This document shows, piece after piece, positions 14,450 to 23,500 of a DNA stretch of 44,702 bases. The stretch spans positions 1-44,702 of the IMG/VR virus record IMGVR_UViG_3300030116_005601; one strand, 5' to 3'. The stretch's first letter is position 1; each line of letters begins with the position of its first letter. The position numbers were made by a program, and so were the translations under genes. The notes under the pieces are model-generated. The model ran no database searches and was not told the DNA's origin. It worked only from the letters and a program-made list of their open reading frames with translations. Source of the stretch: a virus.

Positions 14450-14870
14450 AAAAGAATATGCTTATCAAATAAAAGGCAACCAATTATCTTTAATCGAAAA
14501 AGATTACACTACATCTGATGGATTAAATTATACTTATTCAGGAATTTCAGGGGATGGCATTACTGATGATATTCCTTCTGGAAGCACTATTGCAAAATCT
14601 CCTTTAACTTCAGTAACGGATGGTATTGAGTTAGAATATGCATACAGTCCTGCAGATTCAATAGTAGATGAGTCATCTGATATAGATGTGCCACCATATT
14701 TAGCTAAAGCTTTAGTATATTATGTAAAAGCTAAACTAGCTGAAGATGCTGTTAATATTGAAGTTAAAGAGTATATGATGAGAGAATTTAGAAAGATGCT
14801 AGAAAAGCATGAAAACAGTAAAGTTGCTGGTCCAAGAATTATGATGACTGGCAATCACGCAATACGATAA
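14433..14870 (+). CDS. tail/connector protein, C-terminal part (frameshifted?)
   Basis: From ATG 14433 or the ATG at 14439; AAGGATGCAG precedes the latter. The product has KEYAYQIKGNQLSLIEKDY, TSVTDGIELEYAYSPAD, VPPYLAKALVYYVKAKLAED and ends GPRIMMTGNHAIR. This continues the preceding 93-aa product without an obvious N-terminus of its own. It overlaps that frame by 17 bases and lies in +1 relative to it. If it is a separate gene, translation would be coupled to the one before. Probably the C-terminal half of a connector protein. Confidence 0.6.
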   Translation: MQMASRKEYAYQIKGNQLSLIEKDYTTSDGLNYTYSGISGDGITDDIPSGSTIAKSPLTSVTDGIELEYAYSPADSIVDESSDIDVPPYLAKALVYYVKAKLAEDAVNIEVKEYMMREFRKMLEKHENSKVAGPRIMMTGNHAIR

Positions 14871-14877
14871 TAAACAA

Positions 14878-14907
14878 GCCCATTCACGCACAGCCAGTGC
14901 TTAGGGC
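14878..14907 (+). other. small intergenic hairpin before the 109-aa gene
   Basis: GCCC (14878-14881) pairs with GGGC (14904-14907), and inside it GCAC (14888-14891) with GTGC (14897-14900). It ends just before the AGGAGG ribosome binding site of the gene at 14919. No T run follows. It may set mRNA stability or translation; no further signal. Confidence 0.3.
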
Positions 14908-14918
14908 AGGAGGTTAAC

Positions 14919-15248
14919 ATGGCAAAAAAAGGTGGAATACAAGGATACACAGTACAAGAGGCTCAGAATGTTAGTATGGGTCAAGCAGGAGTAGCATTTT
15001 TAAGTGATGGAGATCCATATACTCCTCCAACAGGATCTGTTGTTGTAGCCATACAAGCTATAGATGATAGTACTTTTGAAAACGATACTACATCAGAAAG
15101 TGCAAACTATGCAAGTCCAGCAGCAGCTCACTCAAGTGGTGGAGATGCAATGACTAGCTTGACTATACCTGCAGGCATGACTATCTATGGAAGGTTTACT
15201 TCTGTACATATGGCTGCTGGTTGCAAAGCTATACTATATTTAGGTTAA
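14919..15248 (+). CDS. hypothetical virion protein, 109 aa
   Basis: A GCAGGAGG site lies close to ATG 14919. After a short basic N-terminus (MAKKGGIQGYTVQEAQNVS) the product is Ser, Thr, Ala and Gly rich with strand-like segments (GSVVVAIQAIDDSTFEND, AGMTIYGRFTSVHMAAGCKA). Similar short proteins are found before fibre genes in marine phages, and a beta-sandwich attached to a head or tail component is likely. No named family recognised. Confidence 0.6.
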   Translation: MAKKGGIQGYTVQEAQNVSMGQAGVAFLSDGDPYTPPTGSVVVAIQAIDDSTFENDTTSESANYASPAAAHSSGGDAMTSLTIPAGMTIYGRFTSVHMAAGCKAILYLG

Positions 15249-15251
15249 GAT

Positions 15252-18200
15252 ATGCCTAAATTAGGATTAGGCCAAACAATAGGCAAGAAAGCCTTAACAA
15301 CACCAGGCATCATATCAACTGGAAGAAGTGTACATGCTCCATTTAGTTCTCCAGATGAATCGTCACTTTGCCCAAATTTAATACCTGATGTTAATGAATT
15401 GTCAGGATCAGGTGCTTCTTCAGGAACAAGAACTGTAGTAGGAAATACGATTGTTTTTGATTCGTGCGGGTCTTCTGGAGCACAAACTCAATTTGGCAGT
15501 CGTGATTATATTTTAAATCATACATATAAAGTACAATTTACTGTAAGTGATTATGTTGGGGATGGAGTAAATAATAAAATTAATATTAGTATAGGAAATA
15601 CTCAGGCACCTGAAAGTCATAAAGCTGCAGCAAATGGAACATATATATATTATATTAAATTTACTGCAGGTGCAGCTGCTTCTTATTTTTATGCAAGTAA
15701 TTTTACTGGAACTGTATCTGATATATCTGTTACGCATGTTAAATCAAGAGCAGGACAAGCATTAGAGTTTGATGGTATAGTTGATCATATAGATTTTAAT
15801 ACAAGTGTAGCAGATTCACCTATTGATAAACTTACATTTTCAGATTTTACAATAGCAGTTTGGGTTAATGTTGATAATACTAGTCCATCAAATGATGCAT
15901 TTTATAATATAGTTGATGCTCCTGGTGATGATCCTGGGCAATACGTTGCAATAGATGTTAGTCCTCTTCAAGCAGTAATTAATACAGGTGCTGGTGGTTG
16001 GCAGAATAGCAGCAAAACTTTAACTGCAAATCAATGGCACAGACTTGTTTGGACTTTTAAAGCATCTACAGGTCATTATCAAATATTTCAAGATGGTGTT
16101 AGAACTTTAAATTATACTGATACAACTAATGCTGGTAATGTTCAACAATTTCATGGCATAGGAGCACTAAATACAGAAACTACTCCAGATAGATTGTTTC
16201 ATGGAATGATGGCTGATTTTCAAATATGGGATACTGTGTGGAATGAATCTAATGCAAGTGATGATTTTAATCAACCAGAATCTTTAGTCAATCTTCCTTA
16301 TGAAAATTTAAAGCTATGGTATCCTATGCAAGACAGCACAGGTAACAAACAGACTTATTTAGTTGATGGTTCTAGTACTGGGCTTGGACCTGAGCTATGG
16401 GTAGATGGCACAAATAATTTAGCATCTGATGGTTTAAACTTTCATTCTCAGTCAGCTGGAAATGATACTGACCTTAGAATTACAAGAAATGGTTCAGAAC
16501 ATATAATTGAGTCTGTTGATTCTTCTGGAGATACAAGTGCTTTAGCTTATTTAAGTGGAAGAACAGCATCAGGTAGTGAAGGTAGTTTAAATGTTGACTT
16601 AATGGCCAGGCAAGTTGCACATAAAATTACATTTAAAGCAAAAGCAGAATCTTTAACAACTGGACTTATAAGAATTGTTCAGGATGGTGTAAATGCTCCA
16701 ATTTTTAGTGGCGGTACTCAAATTAGTCCTTCAGGCTTTAGCCCTACTGATAAGTATATAGAATATGAATCTTATATTGGTCCTGATATGGCGATGGTAA
16801 ATACAAATGCATATATAAATGCATATAGTTTATCTGCTGGTGATAAAATATATATTAAAGACATTTCTGTAAGATCAATAAATGATAAGGTAAAAGGAGA
16901 ATCTTCATTCTTAAGTGATGACTTGTTGCAAAAAGGTAATCCTGTAGATGACAATAGTGATTGGACAGCAGGAACAGGATGGACAGCAGATGCATCAAAT
17001 GAAAAGCTAACAGGTTCTAGTACTACAGATAATATTAGAGCTACCACCACAACTGCATTTGTTAATGGAGATCAAATTAGTGTAACATTTACTGTTGCTA
17101 ATTATTCTGCAGGCAGTGTTAGAATGATTGTCGGTGGTTCTAATAATGGAACTACAAGAAATGCAAATGGAACATATACAGAAGTGGTTACTGTTTCTGG
17201 TATGGCTGGATCTTATATATACTTTGATGGAGTTACTGCTTTTACAGGAGATATAACAGATATAACTGTTAAGAAAGTTGGATTTGCTACTGGTTGGACA
17301 GCTGCAGATGCTCAAATAATTGCACCTCAAACATCCTTTCAAAATTTTAATGAATTAGCAGTATTTGATAATAGCTCAAGTGATTATGCAGTTATATCAG
17401 ACCAATCATATTTTAGCTTTGGAGATGGTACTACTGGTAATGAATCAGCATTTAGTTTATCTGCATGGGTCTTTATGCAAGATGCTACTAACTTTCCAAT
17501 TTTTAGTAAGGCTACGTACAACTCTGGAGGCACAGATGCTCTTGAGTGGAGTTTAAGAACTAACAGTGATGATAAACTAGTTTTTATTTTATACAATAAT
17601 GGTACTGGTATTAATGATACAATTAATGTTATTAGCTCTGAAGCACTAACTAAACTAGAAGGTAAGTGGGTTCATGTTGCAGCTACATACAGAGGCAATA
17701 GAGTTAATACTGGACTAGAGTTATACCTTAATGGTGCTTTTATTGGTTCATCAGCAGGTGGTAGTGGTACTTATCAATATATGAATGCAACATCATCTAA
17801 CTTATATGTTGGCAGAGATGCATCTACAGCAACAAGCTTATATGCAAATGGAACTATTACTGAGGTATCTATATGGGATGATATATTATCTAATCCAGAA
17901 ATAAATGAAATATACAATGATGGTCAAGCATTAGATTGTACTACGCATAGCAGTGCATCAAATCTAATAGGCTACTGGAGAAATCAAAATCAAATGGCTT
18001 GGCCTGATTTATCTACAAACAGTAATACATGTACACCAGATAATGTTGCTCGTCATATGTTAATGCCTCAAGGAGAAGGTGGCAGAGATATAGCTGGATT
18101 TATTATGAATAGAAATAATCCAGGCTTTCAGGGAGTAGGTGATACTGATTATGTAGCTTACATTAATACAGGATCTACAACTACAATTTCTGCAGGTACC

Positions 18201-18620
18201 GCATATAGTGTTACAGTATGGTTAAAGCCTCGTGATTTTTCTACCAATACTTTTCTTGGAGCATCAGATAATAATCGTTTATATCTTAAAAGCTCTACTG
18301 CAATTGAAGTAAAACACAATGGTGTTAGTAGAGAATTTACAATTAATGCATTAACTGTAGATGAATGGAATCATATTGGGATTGTTAGAAATTCAAGCAA
18401 TGTAATAACTCTTTATGTTAATGGTGTTATAAATGGAGGTGCTTCAACCGATACAAAAACTTTAGCACAAGATTTTCAATATCAATACCTAGGCAGTGGA
18501 AGCACAACTACTACATTTAGAGGGGCTGTAGATGATCTATCTATATACAACGCTACTGAATTATCGCAAGCTCAAGTACAAAGAAATTACAAAGCAGGCA
18601 AAAGGAGACATAGAAACTAA
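15252..18620 (+). CDS. LamG-domain appendage / receptor-binding protein, 1122 aa
   Basis: Three LamG (concanavalin A-like) domains at about residues 165-335, 695-890 and 960-1110, each with the typical W-V-x(n)-W-H-x-V-x-F/Y and LYLNG-type strands (NQWHRLVWTF, GKWVHVAATYRG, DEWNHIGIVRNSS). Before the first and second lie two similar modules (about 90-163 and 600-675) sharing ANGTY and FTG-x(3)-DI motifs, so the protein is partly duplicated. Such proteins bind sugars and are likely exposed virion appendages or receptor-binding proteins. The start has only a weak SD. The small gene that follows overlaps its end. Confidence 0.75.
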   Translation: MPKLGLGQTIGKKALTTPGIISTGRSVHAPFSSPDESSLCPNLIPDVNELSGSGASSGTRTVVGNTIVFDSCGSSGAQTQFGSRDYILNHTYKVQFTVSDYVGDGVNNKINISIGNTQAPESHKAAANGTYIYYIKFTAGAAASYFYASNFTGTVSDISVTHVKSRAGQALEFDGIVDHIDFNTSVADSPIDKLTFSDFTIAVWVNVDNTSPSNDAFYNIVDAPGDDPGQYVAIDVSPLQAVINTGAGGWQNSSKTLTANQWHRLVWTFKASTGHYQIFQDGVRTLNYTDTTNAGNVQQFHGIGALNTETTPDRLFHGMMADFQIWDTVWNESNASDDFNQPESLVNLPYENLKLWYPMQDSTGNKQTYLVDGSSTGLGPELWVDGTNNLASDGLNFHSQSAGNDTDLRITRNGSEHIIESVDSSGDTSALAYLSGRTASGSEGSLNVDLMARQVAHKITFKAKAESLTTGLIRIVQDGVNAPIFSGGTQISPSGFSPTDKYIEYESYIGPDMAMVNTNAYINAYSLSAGDKIYIKDISVRSINDKVKGESSFLSDDLLQKGNPVDDNSDWTAGTGWTADASNEKLTGSSTTDNIRATTTTAFVNGDQISVTFTVANYSAGSVRMIVGGSNNGTTRNANGTYTEVVTVSGMAGSYIYFDGVTAFTGDITDITVKKVGFATGWTAADAQIIAPQTSFQNFNELAVFDNSSSDYAVISDQSYFSFGDGTTGNESAFSLSAWVFMQDATNFPIFSKATYNSGGTDALEWSLRTNSDDKLVFILYNNGTGINDTINVISSEALTKLEGKWVHVAATYRGNRVNTGLELYLNGAFIGSSAGGSGTYQYMNATSSNLYVGRDASTATSLYANGTITEVSIWDDILSNPEINEIYNDGQALDCTTHSSASNLIGYWRNQNQMAWPDLSTNSNTCTPDNVARHMLMPQGEGGRDIAGFIMNRNNPGFQGVGDTDYVAYINTGSTTTISAGTAYSVTVWLKPRDFSTNTFLGASDNNRLYLKSSTAIEVKHNGVSREFTINALTVDEWNHIGIVRNSSNVITLYVNGVINGGASTDTKTLAQDFQYQYLGSGSTTTTFRGAVDDLSIYNATELSQAQVQRNYKAGKRRHRN

Positions 18621-18979
18621 TGGCTTATGAAATGTATATATGCCTAAACAAGGCAACATATGAAAGTACAATACCAAGTGCTCTTAGTGATCAGTTAAAA
18701 ATTACTACATATACCTACGATGATAATGGTGAAGTTACTGGCTCATCAGTTAACACAACGCCAACATGGGAAGAGTGTGCATTTGCTGGTAAATTAGGTA
18801 TACCAAAAAAATCGCATGATGGAGCCTTTATTCTTGTAAAGGGAGCATTCTCTATGCTTACAGGAGAAATGTCTGCTATCATAGCTTTAGGAGCCTCACA
18901 AGCATATCCTAATAACAGTGTGCTTACAAAAGCTGAAGCACATACTTTAGTAGCAAGTGGAACTTTTACAGGTGAATGA
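18620..18979 (+). CDS. hypothetical protein, 119 aa
   Basis: TAATG overlap with the lectin-domain gene plus an AAAGGAG site before ATG 18620. The N-terminus MAYEMYICLNKATYESTIP and the C-terminal helix-turn segments do not match a family I know. It probably works with the large appendage protein, as a small associated or chaperone protein, judging only by coupling. It ends with TGA, overlapping the next gene's GTG start by 8 bases. Confidence 0.6.
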   Translation: MAYEMYICLNKATYESTIPSALSDQLKITTYTYDDNGEVTGSSVNTTPTWEECAFAGKLGIPKKSHDGAFILVKGAFSMLTGEMSAIIALGASQAYPNNSVLTKAEAHTLVASGTFTGE

Positions 18980-19118
18980 TTCACTAAAAGCAATAGGTAG
19001 TAGTACAGGAACTATACTAGTAAATATATGGGAGCTAGTACCTGAAGCATTGGGAGTTGTATTAATTGTAATGAATATAATCTATATATGGCTCAAAATC
19101 AAAAGATTATCTAAATAG
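18972..19118 (+). CDS. small membrane protein, putative holin, 48 aa
   Basis: Starts at GTG 18972, overlapping the TGA of the previous gene. Product VNDSLKAIGSSTGTILVNIW... then EALGVVLIVMNIIYIWLKI and a basic KRLSK tail: one strong transmembrane helix with short soluble ends. Topology and position before the metallophosphoesterase and a second small membrane protein suggest a lysis protein (holin or antiholin). The ribosome binding site is weak. Function is inferred from topology only. Confidence 0.5.
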   Translation: MNDSLKAIGSSTGTILVNIWELVPEALGVVLIVMNIIYIWLKIKRLSK

Positions 19119-19126
19119 GAGAGAAT

Positions 19127-19912
19127 ATGCCTAGAAAGAAAAAAAGTGCTGTTAAAAGAGCGATAGTAACGCCAGACAAACATTACCCTTTGGCAGATGG
19201 CCCAGCTATGAATGTTTTAGCTCAGGCTATTGATATAGTTAAACCAGATATTTATATTGATTTAGGAGATGTAGGAGAATGGCATGGTTGTTCTCATTGG
19301 CAATGGAAGAAAAAGAAAAGGCCGCCTTTAGAATATCAAATGCCATTTATTGATAAAGATATTGAAGACGTCAACGTTGGTATGGATTTTATTGACAAAG
19401 CATTAGATAAAGCTGGTTGCAATGAAAGACATATGATCGAAGGCAATCATGATGACTGGATGAATCGTTTTGTTGATGAACATCCATACTTAGCTGATAC
19501 TTACTTATTTAAGAATGCTATTAAGTTAGAAGACCGAGGTTGGATCTATCATCCTAATAGTGAGTTTCTTAAAATAGGTAATTTAAACTTTTATCATGGG
19601 AATCAGTTTGCAGGCATACAGCATACTCGCAATCACTTGCAGAGACTGGGAGAGAGTATTATGTATGGTCATCACCATGATATACAACAAAGCAGCATTA
19701 CTCACTTGTCAGGTCCTATTAGTGCATGGAGTATAGGTTGTTTAAAAGACATGAGTAAAGAGCAGAACGCATGGTTAAATGGTAGACCACATAACTGGTC
19801 ACATGCTTTTGCTGTAGTAGACTTTTATGATAAAGGTCATTTTACTGTGCACATAGTATCAATTATAGAAGGTAAAACCTCACTATGGGGTGAAGTATTG
19901 GATGGTAACTAA
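19127..19912 (+). CDS. Calcineurin-like metallophosphoesterase, 261 aa
   Basis: Contains the full metal-site series of this superfamily: D-x-H at D17-H19 (TPDKHYP), GD at D48 (IDLGDVGEW), GNHDD at 106-110, H157 (FYHGN) and GHHHD at 181-185. These residues hold two metal ions and cleave phosphoesters; substrates vary, from nucleotides to nucleic acids or phosphoproteins. The enzyme sits between lysis-type and tail genes, an unexpected place. TAGGAGAG precedes ATG 19127. It might be a virion enzyme or a metabolism gene carried in the module; the substrate cannot be read from the sequence. Confidence 0.85.
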   Translation: MPRKKKSAVKRAIVTPDKHYPLADGPAMNVLAQAIDIVKPDIYIDLGDVGEWHGCSHWQWKKKKRPPLEYQMPFIDKDIEDVNVGMDFIDKALDKAGCNERHMIEGNHDDWMNRFVDEHPYLADTYLFKNAIKLEDRGWIYHPNSEFLKIGNLNFYHGNQFAGIQHTRNHLQRLGESIMYGHHHDIQQSSITHLSGPISAWSIGCLKDMSKEQNAWLNGRPHNWSHAFAVVDFYDKGHFTVHIVSIIEGKTSLWGEVLDGN

Positions 19913-20217
19913 TGGAAATGGGATTTATTGACATAATAGAAAAGCTAGGAGTACCAGTATCTGTTGCTGGTGCATCTATGTGGTTTATATGGAAACAAAC
20001 ACAATTTATACAAAAGTTTTTTATGGATGATTTACAAGAATCTCAAAACAGATTAGAAAAAATTATTGTCACTTTGATATCGCAACAAAAAGAATTACAG
20101 ATTGACATAAAAGAAAGTCTTGCAGATATGAGATCTTCTTATGAGTCATTAGTAGAAATAGTACAAGCATTGTCTGGCAATGGCTTAAAAAAACGCAAAA
20201 CTAAAGAAAAGGAATAG
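19912..20217 (+). CDS. BhlA/UviB-like holin (putative), 101 aa
   Basis: Start overlaps the previous stop as TAATG. Residues about 13-27 (LGVPVSVAGASMWFIWKQ) form one membrane helix, followed by a charged helical tail (LQESQNRLEKIIVTLISQQ) ending in basic KKRKTKEKE. This N-terminal membrane helix plus coiled coil arrangement is that of BhlA/UviB-type holins. It lies two genes after the 48-aa membrane protein. It may permit the M15-type endolysin encoded at 7433 to reach the cell wall. Confidence 0.6.
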   Translation: MEMGFIDIIEKLGVPVSVAGASMWFIWKQTQFIQKFFMDDLQESQNRLEKIIVTLISQQKELQIDIKESLADMRSSYESLVEIVQALSGNGLKKRKTKEKE

Positions 20218-20219
20218 CA

Positions 20220-20417
20220 ATGAGTATTTTTGGTAAACTAGGAGATCAAGTAATTGATGAAGTGTTTGGTGAAGATCTACAGAAAGAAGTAGTAGAAGCA
20301 TTAAATAAAAATGTAGACATACCTTTTATATCAGAAGAAACTGAAGAAAAAATTATGAATGCATTGTATGATACTGTTGAAGGTGTAATAAAGGCTGCAA
20401 TTAAAAAAGCTTTATAA
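20220..20417 (+). CDS. hypothetical protein, 65 aa
   Basis: AAAGGA site before ATG 20220. The product is amphipathic and helical (LGDQVIDEVFGEDLQKEVV, EEKIMNALYDTVEGVIKAA), without a family match. It overlaps the next small gene as TAATG. Probably a small structural or lysis-module protein. Confidence 0.55.
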   Translation: MSIFGKLGDQVIDEVFGEDLQKEVVEALNKNVDIPFISEETEEKIMNALYDTVEGVIKAAIKKAL

Positions 20418-20560
20418 TGAATAAAATCAAACATCGGTCTGGGGGTTCTATAAGCCCCCAAGACTGGAAAAATTATAATGATGAAGAAGACTTGTTATAT
20501 TCTTATTTAAAGAAAAAAGGAAAACATAAGCGTGCCAAAACAAACGTTAAGAATAGATAA
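20417..20560 (+). CDS. hypothetical basic protein, 47 aa
   Basis: TAATG-coupled to the previous gene and overlapping the start of the nozzle gene (GTG 20532) by 29 bases. Product MNKIKHRSGGSISPQDWKNY... ends in KKKGKHKRAKTNVKNR, strongly basic. It carries a stable RNA hairpin inside its coding sequence (20437-20464). Real coding status is plausible through coupling but less certain than for its neighbours. Confidence 0.45.
   Translation: MNKIKHRSGGSISPQDWKNYNDEEDLLYSYLKKKGKHKRAKTNVKNR
20437..20464 (+). other. strong RNA hairpin inside the 47-aa gene
   Basis: GTCT-GGGGG (20437-20445) pairs with CCCCC (20455-20459) and, across one bulged A, AGAC (20461-20464): nine pairs around a 9-base loop. 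No U-tract follows, so it is not a plain terminator. It lies about 70 bases before the GTG start of the nozzle gene and may control how much nozzle protein is made. Confidence 0.4.
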
Positions 20561-23500
20561 ATTTGAGGGCGGATTAGCTACTCATAAGTTTGAAAGAGAT
20601 ATCGCAGACAATGAGCTAGTAGAAGCTCAAGATGTCATGGTAGATATTGAAGGCAAGATAAGATCTATGGGGTCTTCTTTTGTTTATGATCCTGCTGTAG
20701 GCAGTGGGCTTCTTAACAGTTTAACAGGATTAGTAACTCCTGGCTTTGGTTTATTTTCTTTTGGTGCAGATCACGACATAAATAATAATGCTAAAGAAAT
20801 AAAAATTATTGCTATACAAAATGCAGGTAAGATTAATTTATTTGATACATCAGAACACTCAGCAGCTATTTCGATTAATGTAGACCAATCACAACATCTT
20901 TTAGTAGAGCCTATTTTTTACTATATTAATGAATCATTAAGAATATGTGATACAAACTTTTCAAATACTAACTCTAACAATAAAGTATTTACATACATAG
21001 AAAGAACTTTTTTTGCTAACAATGCATCTAACCCTTTGCATGCTTTACCATCAGGAAGTGGTGAATGGATAGATGTAAATCAAGAAATAGCTACTCCTGC
21101 TAATACAGCAAACCTTGACACTGATGGCGCAGATGATGGTGGTTTTATTAAACTTACTGTAGCTGAAGCATCAGATGATGCAGGAGAATGGAATAGTGCA
21201 GACTTAGGAGCATTACAGTTTGGCTATACATATTTGTATGATGAAGATACTGGCTTTGGTAAACAAGAAAGTAAAATTAAAAATTACTCTAACACTTTTT
21301 CTTTATCTGGTGCTGAAGATCGTAGATTAAATATTACTGTATCTATCAATGCTAATCTTTATACAAGTGGACTTGCTGCTATGGGTTTCCCAGAAAGAGT
21401 AACAGGATTTAGAATATATTGGGTAGGAGAAGGTAGCAATACATTTGAAGAGCCATTAATGTTGTTAGAAGGAGATTTTAACAGGGGTACCAATAATGAC
21501 GGTGTAATTGTTGCACATAATAATCAAGAACAACTGTTAGCTTATGATAGTTCTGGATCTCCTAATGTATATAAAAATGCAAGTGTTTTAACTATACCAG
21601 AACAACCAGTTCTTACATATGAATTATTAAATGGTTATAAGCATGATGTTGAATCTATTACTGCTAAATATAAATCTGCTATCATTGTAAATAATACTTG
21701 TTATATTGGGAATATACAACAAAACGATAGAGTATATGCAGACAGGATGATTAAAAGCCCTGTAGGTAAATTTGATACATTTCCTTCTAGTAATTTTTTA
21801 GATGTAGCCATAGGCGATGGTGATTCTATTACAGCATTAGCAGAACATGCAGACAGATTATTACAGTTTAAAAGCGAATCATTATATATAATTAATCTAT
21901 CAGGTGATTATGAGTATGTAGAAGATCATCAAATACATAAAGGTGTATTAAGTCAAGCAGCTGTAGTAAAAACTGCAGAAGGTGTAGCATGGGTTAATAA
22001 AAACGGATGCTATTTATATAATGGCGAAAGAACATTGGACTTGATAGGCAATAAGATTGATCCAAATGAATGGAAAAATTTTATTGGCACAAAAGGAATG
22101 ATTGGATATCTTACAAGAAAAAAACAATTAATTATTTCTGGAAACCCTTCTGCTGCTGGTGCACAAGGCAATGTATATATATTTGATATGCGTACTCAAT
22201 CATGGACAAAAGGATTAAATAAACTTTCTCCGCTTAGTAAATCTAATTTTATAAGCACATATAAAGGTGACACTTTAATAGCATTTAATCAATTAGCAGA
22301 AAGTGAAAATATTTCTGTAGAATTAAAAACTCCTGGTAGCAATCCTCGTGATGGAGTTTGGGCTATAGAGTCAACTGGTAATTCGAGTGTAGTTAATACT
22401 AAGCTGCAACTAAACTCAAACGATATTACAAATGTATTTTCTTATTCTTCTGATGAACCTATTAGTTTAGCACAAAAAATTAAAAATGAAATAGCAGTTG
22501 GGCCACAAAAAGAATATATCTCAGTTGATTGGGATGAGTCATACAATTTAACAGAGCCAAATCCATTACTGGTTAGACTGCCAGGTTATTTAACAGATGA
22601 TACTCCAGTCAATCTATCAGGCAACTTGCAATTTACTGTACTGCCAAGCCAAGGAGTAAGCACAACATATTCTCAACCATCAATTAGTTTATTAATTAAT
22701 TCAGACACTGTACCTGCTGGTGATGCTAATTCTAGGAATTTAGGTTTTCAATTAGCAGTTCCATCAAATTTATCAGATAATTTAGGTACGGAAGGTAATA
22801 GAACATATTATTTAAAAATAAAAAATAATTTAGCACTAAACAATAACACCTATAAAGACTTTGCATCATTACATGTACCTCAGATTGGACAAGAATTATT
22901 ATCAAATCAATCTTCAATATTGTATTCAGGTATTAGTGGAAATGTATCTATTTATACTGGAGCACCAGAATTTAATATGTCTCAGTTTACAGGAAGACAC
23001 AAATTAGGAAGTATAGGAGGAAATAACAATTTTCAGTTTAATACTCCATATGAAGGCGATAATTCTTTTGGCGATCCTTTTTATCAAGTTTTTTTATCAT
23101 TTAATGAAGAATGGACTGGGCCTGAATATTATCCTGTTGATTTGCCTTTTGGTAGTATTTTAGATGGACAAACATTTACAATGACAGCTGCATCTGCTAT
23201 TATTGATGATACTGTTGATAATGAATATTTTAATGAAGATGCAACGCATCAAATTTGGATTTCAAACTATGAAGCAAGATTAAATTATAGTGCTGGTGAT
23301 ATTATTACACTCCAATATAATAATTTAGTTGACGATTATGGAACTGGTACAAATATATATGATGGAGTTCAATTTAATGTAATAGGTGCAATTCCATTTA
23401 GTGGTGAATATACAACTAACACTTTAGATCCAAGAACTGACGCTGGATGGCCTAATACACAATTTACACAACACGCAGCTAATTCAGGATGGACTTGTCT

